Below, one piece after another: positions 1 to 5,288 of a stretch of 8,072 bases of DNA. The translations under genes and the position numbers were made by a program. The notes under the pieces are model-generated. The model did not search any database, had not been told where the DNA came from, and saw only the letters and a list, made by a program, of their open reading frames with translations. The stretch is from positions 1 through 8,072 of the forward strand of contig JAKJDB010000098.1 in assembly GCA_022706175.1 (NCBI GenBank), written 5' to 3'. Origin of the DNA: Candidatus Zhuqueibacterota bacterium. GTDB taxonomy: Bacteria > KSB1 > UBA2214. Within the stretch, counting starts at the first letter, position 1. Every line of letters starts with the position of its first letter.

Positions 1-610
1 AATAGGCGATGATGGTCAGGGCCGCGGAAGCTGAAATCATCAGGACGGATTGAAAGGTATCGGTGTATACCACGGCGGCTAGTCCACCGGTAATGGTAAA
101 GCTGGTCGCCAGAGCCATCAGCGCGGTCAGGCTGATCCACAACGGCCAGCCGGTTATCTGGGAAAGGAGCAGACCGCCTGAATACAAGGCGCCGCCGAGC
201 CATAAAATGACCGTCGTGAACAGGGCATAATAGGAAAGAAACGTCCGGCATTTTGCATCGAACCGGTGTTCGATGAATTCAGGCATGGTGGAAATTTTCG
301 TCTTGAGGTAATGCGGCACGAAAACCATGGCCAGCAACATCAGGAACACCCAGGCCAGCCATTCAAAATTCGCCGCGACCATGCCCGATGTGTAGGCCAC
401 CGAACAGGAGGCGAGCATAAATGACGGCGAAACATTGGTGCCAAAAATCGAAAAACCGATATTGGCCCAAGACAAACTGCGGTCGGCGAGAAAATAATCA
501 GACGATTCCTTTTTGTGGAAACTGATCCAAAAGCCCAGTCCGAGAACGCAGAGAATATATACCAGGACCACGAATAGGTCGACAGGCTGGATCGCGTTTT
601 TAATTTCCAA
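1..610 (-). CDS. Sodium:solute symporter (SSS family), N-terminal part, cut by window edge
   Basis: This is the first 203 codons of a sodium-coupled sugar or solute importer of the inner membrane; the gene continues past the left edge. Visible SSS features are a first hydrophobic helix (about residues 10-30, DLFVVLVYILCVLGLGFWIS), the family motif DYFLADRSLSW (38-48) followed by the helix with FGTNVSPSF (56-64), further hydrophobic segments around 83-99, 126-150 and 156-172, and the GGLAAVVYTDTFQ element (175-187) typical of SSS proteins. The first methionine in frame comes much too late (residue 65), so I chose the TTG at 608-610. It has GGGAG at 619-623, eight bases upstream, and gives a normal N-terminus for the family. 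The stop of the preceding gene lies 25 bases upstream, so it is the third gene of the leftward operon and probably imports a product of the two upstream enzymes. The substrate cannot be read from this fragment. Confidence 0.88.
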   Translation of the reverse strand, partial: MEIKNAIQPVDLFVVLVYILCVLGLGFWISFHKKESSDYFLADRSLSWANIGFSIFGTNVSPSFMLASCSVAYTSGMVAANFEWLAWVFLMLLAMVFVPHYLKTKISTMPEFIEHRFDAKCRTFLSYYALFTTVILWLGGALYSGGLLLSQITGWPLWISLTALMALATSFTITGGLAAVVYTDTFQSVLMISASAALTIIAY

Positions 611-618
611 TCGAATTG

Positions 619-623
619 CTCCC
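619..623 (-). promoter_or_regulatory. Ribosome-binding site deciding the TTG start of the symporter
   Basis: On the minus strand this reads GGGAG, eight bases before TTG at 608-610. No ATG or GTG start in frame is placed to give a complete first transmembrane helix, so this site fixes the start. It lies in the 25-base gap after the stop of the upstream gene, supporting one transcript. Confidence 0.7.
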
Positions 624-635
624 GTTGTGTAGAGG

Positions 636-2372
636 TTATTTCAGATTAGGCCTTTGATAGATAACGCCGGGACGGACCATTTCCGCGATGGAAAGACCGG
701 CGAATCCGGTGGCAGAAACAGAGCAAGCAGCCCATGTCTGTAGGCTGTGTCCGCCCCACGGCACCTCCGCATCCTCCACCATGATGCCGAGACGCTGCGA
801 AAATTCCCGAGTGCATAAGAATCGTTTGGCTATCGATACGAATCGGTCCACTGCCGGATCTTTTACCATCCGCTGATAATTCAAAAAAGCCAATGGCATG
901 CCCGCTGTTTTGGAATTATTCCAGGCATCCTGCAAGGGCCACCAGGCGTTCTGACCCAGATGGACCAACAGCCCCTTATCGCCATGGATATTCCAACCGT
1001 ACACTTTACCTATTTTTTCTTTCAGCGCTTGATCCTCCGTGTGATGATACACCATAAACAACCCATCGATATAGTAAAAGGCCTCGCCAAAATAGTGAAC
1101 CGGTTGCGGCAGCACCAAGCCTTCTTTGGTGCCTGCATGATTGAACCAGGTCGGTCGACCGTCCTGATTCCAGTGATCCGTCATGAAATGGGCGGCTTTT
1201 TCAGCCACTTTTAGGTATTTTTTATCCTTTGTTTGAATAAATAGGGCGGTAAAGGCAGCCGCTTCAGTGGCTGTGGCAGTGCTATACTCCTCGGTGCGCG
1301 CCACCCCGCTCTCCATGGCGTTGGAAAAGCCGCCGGAAGGTTGCTGCCATTTAACGGCCCATTCATCGCAAAAGCGTTGCAGCGCTGCGCCATAGAGGCT
1401 TTTACGTGGTTCGGCAGCGTATTGGCAGGCCATTCCCAACGCCGTGGCGATGCAGCCGATATCCGCCAAGTTCATCCATTCATGCGCATAGATATCCTCG
1501 AACTCCTGCTGCGACAATCGAGCGGTCGGTTTGTTCCTGAATATCTGCTGCCAGGCGCCATTGGGCAGTTGTTCTTTCACCAGGCTGTCCATGATCCGAA
1601 AAACGATGTCGAGATATTTTTTTTCTCCCAATATATCATACCCGGCCAATAAGGCGCGAATGGGATAGGCCGAGGTGTACCAATAAAAATGGGTCCCTTT
1701 TCTGCCCGGTTCATAATCACCGAGAAAACCGTTGGCTAGTTGATGGGAAAGTAACCAGTCGCAGATCGTTCGCAGCGCTGTTCGAGCACATGGGGAGCCT
1801 TTGCGCAGCACCTCATCCACCGAGGGCAGGTCATCCGGAGGGGCGTGCTTGAAAAGTCTGCGCATGGCCTTGCCGGACTCCCCGGAGATAATAAGCCCGT
1901 TGATGGCAAACTCTTTCTCAGGCGCGGCTTGTAGGCGCAGGACCAGTTTTTGATTGCGGACCGTAGCCGGATAGGACCATTGCTGCGTTTGACCCGGAGC
2001 AAGAAGGACGTCTGATTGGACCTTTTCTTCCTGCAGATAAATATCAAACGGTCCCTTGGCCTCACGCGGATCGCCGAGAATGACGGTGATCTGATAGCGG
2101 CCGTTGTCCAGTCCGATCCAGAATTCGCCCTTAGCGCCGCCCACGAAATCGCGCCGCAGCGGGTCGTCTACGTCCATTCGTTCCACTTCGCGGACGTTGT
2201 CAATCCACAGATAACGCGGACTATGATAGACACGAGAGACCGCTGTGTAGCCGGGCGCGACATCCTGGAAGGCGCCGCCGAAATCAAAGCAATACAGCAC
2301 CTCCTGACCCAGGCAGATACGAGAAGCCATTAAGGGGTAAGTTAAAAATATGAGCAGATAGTGCCATCGCAT
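636..2372 (-). CDS. Exported two-domain protein: N-terminal beta-sandwich plus alpha/alpha-toroid, probable carbohydrate-active enzyme
   Basis: The 578-residue product has a hydrophobic signal sequence (about 1-22). An N-terminal domain (about 25-165) follows. Its FDFG at 29-32, D-PLRRDFV around 70-77 and the GLDNGRYQITVILGD stretch (87-101) resemble the malectin/galactose-binding-like beta-sandwich found in front of rhamnogalacturonan acetylesterases and related polysaccharide enzymes. The C-terminal part (about 195-565) is helical with recurring hairpin turns such as ANGFLGDYEPG (213-223), PNGAWQ (270-275) and PSGGFSNA (345-352), as in alpha/alpha-toroid lyases, glucuronyl hydrolases and epimerases. 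Candidate active-site clusters are YAHEWMNLAD (295-304), EEYSTATATE (361-370) and HYFGEAFYYIDG (426-437). I cannot assign the exact family or reaction. ATG at 2370-2372 is supported by GGAG nine bases upstream, directly after the stop of the preceding gene. It is the second gene of the operon. Alternatives are a non-catalytic glycan-binding protein or a polysaccharide lyase. Confidence 0.72.
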   Translation of the reverse strand: MRWHYLLIFLTYPLMASRICLGQEVLYCFDFGGAFQDVAPGYTAVSRVYHSPRYLWIDNVREVERMDVDDPLRRDFVGGAKGEFWIGLDNGRYQITVILGDPREAKGPFDIYLQEEKVQSDVLLAPGQTQQWSYPATVRNQKLVLRLQAAPEKEFAINGLIISGESGKAMRRLFKHAPPDDLPSVDEVLRKGSPCARTALRTICDWLLSHQLANGFLGDYEPGRKGTHFYWYTSAYPIRALLAGYDILGEKKYLDIVFRIMDSLVKEQLPNGAWQQIFRNKPTARLSQQEFEDIYAHEWMNLADIGCIATALGMACQYAAEPRKSLYGAALQRFCDEWAVKWQQPSGGFSNAMESGVARTEEYSTATATEAAAFTALFIQTKDKKYLKVAEKAAHFMTDHWNQDGRPTWFNHAGTKEGLVLPQPVHYFGEAFYYIDGLFMVYHHTEDQALKEKIGKVYGWNIHGDKGLLVHLGQNAWWPLQDAWNNSKTAGMPLAFLNYQRMVKDPAVDRFVSIAKRFLCTREFSQRLGIMVEDAEVPWGGHSLQTWAACSVSATGFAGLSIAEMVRPGVIYQRPNLK

Positions 2373-2387
2373 CGTCTATCTCTCCAG

Positions 2388-4850
2388 CTAATGGATGGAA
2401 CGGTTCACCTTTGCGTCACGCCATGATTTTCGAATCAACAGCTCACCTTGGCTGGTGCGTCGAGGCTGGGGCAGGTCGAGCGCCGGACCGGAGATTTCGG
2501 CTTTGATAAAATAACGGTCCAGCGCATGGGCTAAATTGTTCGGTTTTTCCGGGATGGTGAGCCAATATTCCAGATAACGACCATATTTACTGAGCCGGCC
2601 ATCCCAACGATCGGCAAAGACCGGCTGAGCTGATTCCTTCGTTGGACCGCACAGCAGGGTCACCGCTCGGGTATCGACTCCACTCGCTCCGTTCAAAAAG
2701 AACAGGCGGATGTCGTAGGCGCCCGCCTGTTGCACGTGTTCCGTGATATCGGCCCACAAGGCTACGTCCGCCGTTTCGGCAAAATCTTCCGTTTGCCATG
2801 CTGCAATGCGATGAAACCGATAGGCCGGCAAGGGATCGACGATCTGGCATGCTTCAGCCCAGGTCCGCAGGCGGCCGGCGATGGTGGCGGCGAAATCGAC
2901 GCTGTCGCGGAAGCGATAATGCAGCGCCTCCTGTTCGACCGGATGGACCAAATTCCCCCAACCGATCATGGCGGCGGTCAGGTTCTGCGCCGTTACGTCC
3001 ACGGCATCCAGCTGTTGCTGAATCGTTTTTGTTCGCGCTGCCGAAAGGGGCTGTTGAAAAGCATCGACAATGCTCTTTAGTTCTTTCACGAAAAGCAAAG
3101 TATGCAACACGCAACGGCTCTCCAGCAGCATGAGGGGCTCATCGGCCCGCTGGGCCAGCTCGAGGGCCTGTTGCGCCGATACCAAGTGATGATCCAGACT
3201 CGCTTTGTCGGGGAATTCGGCCAGGATGCCTTTCCCGTATTCTATGGGTTTCTCCGTGCTGAACAGCACACCGTCCTCGATGAAACCGTCGATGAAAACC
3301 TGACCGCCGGCGGCGAAAATCAGACTCTCGACCGTTCTGCTACCGGCCAGATGCCAGCCCGTCTGGCCGATGAGATCCGCCCAATCGGCGAACAGGCGTG
3401 GTTGCTTAAACTTGAGATGGGTCGCATACGCCTCGGCGAACTGACGCGCGCTGCGTCCGGAGCTGTTCCAGCTCCATTCGGCGGCGGCGGCGATGTTGAA
3501 ATCGTAATAACCGTTCGCCGGCGTGGCGTAACCGCTGAAACCATGTAGGCTCTTTTCCACGAATTCCATCATGCGAGCCTTGATGAAATGCGGGCCGGTA
3601 AAGGGGAAAATGCTGCGCCAGGAATTGGTCAGCTGCGGGTAGACGCTCAGCCAATGGCCCGAGCGGGAGAATGATTCCAAAAGCGGGTAGATCATCGGCT
3701 CATGCGAGCTGTCATAGGTTTTCTGACCGGAATAGTAGGTGATGCGGGTTTCCGGAGTGATGGACGCCAAGACTTTGTCGTTGTCCAAGTAGCTGGCCTG
3801 TGACAGCAAAATCCGTAAATGGGCATCCGGGTGATCCGCACCGGCCTTGGCAAAGGCGCGCAACAAAGATTTGGTTTGAAGTTCAAAGCTGTTGTGGCCT
3901 CGGCAGAGCTCGCAGAAACAGGGGGAGGGCGATTCCGCCAACCAGGCGTTGATGTCGTGGACCTCCTCATAGGCCAGCAATTGACTCATCCAACCGGCGA
4001 TGAGATCGATGGAGGCGGGATTCGAAAAACAGACCGCCGGTTGATAATCGGAGGGCAGCGGCTTGTTGGGTTCGGGCTTCGCGGCCGTGTTCGGATGATA
4101 CGTAAAGAGCCCGGTTACAGCGAGCTGTTCCAGGTGTCTGATGATCGGCACGACCTTGACGCCAAGGCGCTTCGATTGGCTCAGAAAGGCGCGATCCAGG
4201 GTGGCGCTGGGCGAGCCGTCTGCCTGGAATCCCAGGGTCGCGTGTATTTCGATTTCGTTCATTTTTAGTTCGGCAATACTGTAACGATCGTGCGACAAGT
4301 TCCAACCCCACTCGCCGCGTTCTTCCAGATCAGGCCAATCGACAATCGTTACCTGGGGGATTTCGATGTGTCGATGGTTAAGGCTTGGCTTCAGCAGCTG
4401 ATGCAGGGTTCGGGCTGCGTAGAGCAACCCGAGCGGCTCGTTGGCGACCAGGAGAAATCCGCCAAAGGCGCCGGAGGTCATGACCGGCTCGATAGCGTAG
4501 GCTTGATCCCGGTTGGCGAGTTTTGCCAATGCCTTGGCTAATTTGGCAGGACAATTTTTTCGATCGTGCGTCAGAATCAGCTTGATGGTAAAGCCCTGAT
4601 CGCCTCCGGCAAACGGCTGCACGGTTTCAATGGCTGTCGCTATGCGTCCATCATCGCTATCCGTCGGGCGTAAGGTTATTTCATCCTTTGAAAAGACGCG
4701 GGATCCTGCCACGTTGATTTGTTTGGGCAAAGGGATCACTCTATTCGCCCATGCTTCGGTGACGGCATCCATGGCCGACACGGCGGCGGCAAAGAACAAC
4801 AGGAGCAACAACAGAAATCGAAAACCGACGGCCATCCTATTTTGCAGCAT
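2388..4850 (-). CDS. Exported GH20-like glycosidase-fold protein with CxCxxC motif and C-terminal beta-sandwich
   Basis: The 820-residue product starts with a strong signal peptide (hydrophobic 9-23, likely cleaved after AVSA at 26). Residues 36-155 look like the GH20b/alpha-glucuronidase-type N-terminal domain: VIPLPKQINV at 38-47, then GFLLVANEPLGLLYAARTLHQLL (131-153), the place where that domain usually reads as a 'G-yGl-TL-QLL' motif. IPQVTIVDWPDLEERGEWGWN (164-184) is the usual GH20 entry into the barrel. The barrel that follows is divergent. The GH20 catalytic Asp-Glu motif (HxGGDE) is not visible; at the comparable place is INAWLAESPSPCFCELC (300-316), with Glu306 and cysteines 311, 313 and 316. 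A helical section (about 540-670) and a C-terminal beta-sandwich (about 675-812) complete the protein. GH20-like relatives with DUF4838 (GH163) also carry cysteine clusters, so that is a possible kinship. ATG at 4848-4850 has AAAGGAG at 4861-4867, ten bases upstream. It is the first gene of the operon. Substrate unknown; I would expect an amino-sugar or uronic-acid glycan at best. Confidence 0.72.
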   Translation of the reverse strand: MLQNRMAVGFRFLLLLLLFFAAAVSAMDAVTEAWANRVIPLPKQINVAGSRVFSKDEITLRPTDSDDGRIATAIETVQPFAGGDQGFTIKLILTHDRKNCPAKLAKALAKLANRDQAYAIEPVMTSGAFGGFLLVANEPLGLLYAARTLHQLLKPSLNHRHIEIPQVTIVDWPDLEERGEWGWNLSHDRYSIAELKMNEIEIHATLGFQADGSPSATLDRAFLSQSKRLGVKVVPIIRHLEQLAVTGLFTYHPNTAAKPEPNKPLPSDYQPAVCFSNPASIDLIAGWMSQLLAYEEVHDINAWLAESPSPCFCELCRGHNSFELQTKSLLRAFAKAGADHPDAHLRILLSQASYLDNDKVLASITPETRITYYSGQKTYDSSHEPMIYPLLESFSRSGHWLSVYPQLTNSWRSIFPFTGPHFIKARMMEFVEKSLHGFSGYATPANGYYDFNIAAAAEWSWNSSGRSARQFAEAYATHLKFKQPRLFADWADLIGQTGWHLAGSRTVESLIFAAGGQVFIDGFIEDGVLFSTEKPIEYGKGILAEFPDKASLDHHLVSAQQALELAQRADEPLMLLESRCVLHTLLFVKELKSIVDAFQQPLSAARTKTIQQQLDAVDVTAQNLTAAMIGWGNLVHPVEQEALHYRFRDSVDFAATIAGRLRTWAEACQIVDPLPAYRFHRIAAWQTEDFAETADVALWADITEHVQQAGAYDIRLFFLNGASGVDTRAVTLLCGPTKESAQPVFADRWDGRLSKYGRYLEYWLTIPEKPNNLAHALDRYFIKAEISGPALDLPQPRRTSQGELLIRKSWRDAKVNRSIH

Positions 4851-4911
4851 TGGCGACAGACTCCTTTTATCGAAAGACGCATGCCTATGCCTTGGGTAAA
4901 GGCAGAGAAAA

Positions 4912-4928
4912 CAAGCTGCACGAGCTTG
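4912..4928 (-). promoter_or_regulatory. Small hairpin in the leader of the leftward operon
   Basis: CAAGCT (4912-4917) and AGCTTG (4923-4928) form a perfect six-base stem with a five-base loop. Read on the minus strand, the second arm is followed by TTTTCTCT. It therefore resembles a weak intrinsic terminator or attenuator about 60 bases before the start codon. The stem is short and only half GC, so it may have no role. A second hairpin, CGAAC-TTT-GTTCG, lies at 5002-5014 near the start of the same predicted transcript. Confidence 0.25.
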
Positions 4929-5022
4929 ACGCTCACCGTAGGTTTGTTCGACGGTTCACGGGCCCATGCTTTAGCAGGAACCATCATTTTTTGCAGCCGG
5001 ACGAACTTTGTTCGATAGTCCT

Positions 5023-5050
5023 GCAATATAATGCAATTGCCCAAAATTGC
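5023..5050. promoter_or_regulatory. Candidate operator: two overlapping GCAAT-N8-ATTGC inverted repeats
   Basis: GCAAT at 5023-5027 pairs with ATTGC at 5036-5040, and GCAAT at 5033-5037 pairs with ATTGC at 5046-5050. Both repeats have the same 18-base geometry and are shifted by exactly 10 bases, about one helical turn. They cover the operon promoter from -10 to -35. This arrangement fits cooperative binding by a dimeric repressor. The regulator gene is not in the window and its family cannot be told from the site. Confidence 0.5.
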
Positions 5051-5053
5051 CAA
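5025..5053 (-). promoter_or_regulatory. Sigma70-like promoter of the leftward operon
   Basis: On the minus strand TTGGCA (5048-5053; five of six matches to TTGACA) is followed by a 17-base spacer and TATATT (5025-5030; five of six matches to TATAAT). Transcription would start near 5018, giving a leader of about 168 bases before the GH20-like gene. The -10, spacer and -35 are all overlapped by inverted GCAAT/ATTGC repeats, suggesting repression at this site. Confidence 0.55.
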
Positions 5054-5079
5054 CTTTTTCTTTCTTCAGGGTTGTCGAC

Positions 5080-5110
5080 CGGCAATTTGGCGAGGGTGGA
5101 TCAATTGCCG
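5080..5110. promoter_or_regulatory. Distal inverted repeat CGGCAATT-N15-AATTGCCG, possible second operator
   Basis: The perfect eight-base arms are at 5080-5087 and 5103-5110. They contain the same GCAAT and ATTGC half-sites as the promoter-proximal repeats, but spaced 17 bases apart instead of 8, close to one extra helical turn. The site lies between the two divergent promoters, about 70 bases upstream of the rightward -35. It could help loop DNA or control both directions. Confidence 0.4.
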
Positions 5111-5178
5111 AGGATCAACAACAGCAGAGAACGAGGATGTCAGCCGGCTGGAGCGCGGAGGATTTCGACATTTTAATC

Positions 5179-5207
5179 TTGCCTTTTTTTATTGGTAATC
5201 GTATAAT
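5179..5207 (+). promoter_or_regulatory. Sigma70-like promoter of the rightward glycosidase-like gene
   Basis: TTGCCT (5179-5184) and a perfect TATAAT (5202-5207) are separated by a 17-base, T-rich spacer. Transcription would start near 5214, leaving a leader of about 75 bases before the ATG at 5289. That leader includes the two earlier in-frame ATGs at 5229 and 5250. Confidence 0.55.
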
Positions 5208-5274
5208 CCTATCATCAGCCGTTCACTGATGAAAAGGGACAGCGGGTCTATGGCCGCAAAATTTTTTTCTATTA

Positions 5275-5279
5275 GAGGA
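5275..5279 (+). promoter_or_regulatory. Ribosome-binding site deciding the start at 5289
   Basis: GAGGA lies nine bases before ATG 5289-5291. The earlier in-frame ATGs at 5229 and 5250 have no comparable site. Using them would place 20 or 13 mostly polar residues in front of the signal peptide. Confidence 0.65.
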
Positions 5280-5288
5280 TTCCGTACA

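Larger units (their letters stand above)
4851..5288. other. Divergent intergenic control region
   Basis: This 438-base stretch separates the leftward operon from the rightward glycosidase-like gene and holds no convincing gene. It contains one sigma70-like promoter per direction, a cluster of GCAAT/ATTGC half-sites between and over them, and a leader of about 168 bases for the leftward transcript with two small hairpins. Open frames crossing it lack a ribosome-binding site and have no recognisable product. Confidence 0.75.

Noticed and set aside
3102..4268. Open frames of about 148 and 149 codons on the plus strand (3102-3548 and 3819-4268)
   Set aside because: They lie wholly inside the GH20-like gene on the opposite strand, have no ribosome-binding site and no recognisable motifs. 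They are shadows caused by GC-biased codon use.
5027..5032. A perfect TATAAT on the plus strand as a second rightward promoter
   Set aside because: There is no -35-like hexamer 16-18 bases upstream, and the element is the partial mirror of the leftward -10. The rightward promoter at 5179-5207 is much better.
4736..5053. A 105-codon minus-strand frame crossing the leader and the first codons of the GH20-like gene
   Set aside because: It overlaps the signal-peptide coding region in another frame, would start at the -35 element of the predicted promoter, and has a low-complexity cysteine-rich end typical of shadow translation.
5229..5288. Upstream in-frame ATGs (5229 and 5250) as the start of the rightward glycosidase-like gene
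   Set aside because: Neither has a Shine-Dalgarno sequence, and both would put polar residues before the signal peptide. The ATG at 5289 has GAGGA nine bases upstream and begins directly with MKNLFVLAGL.
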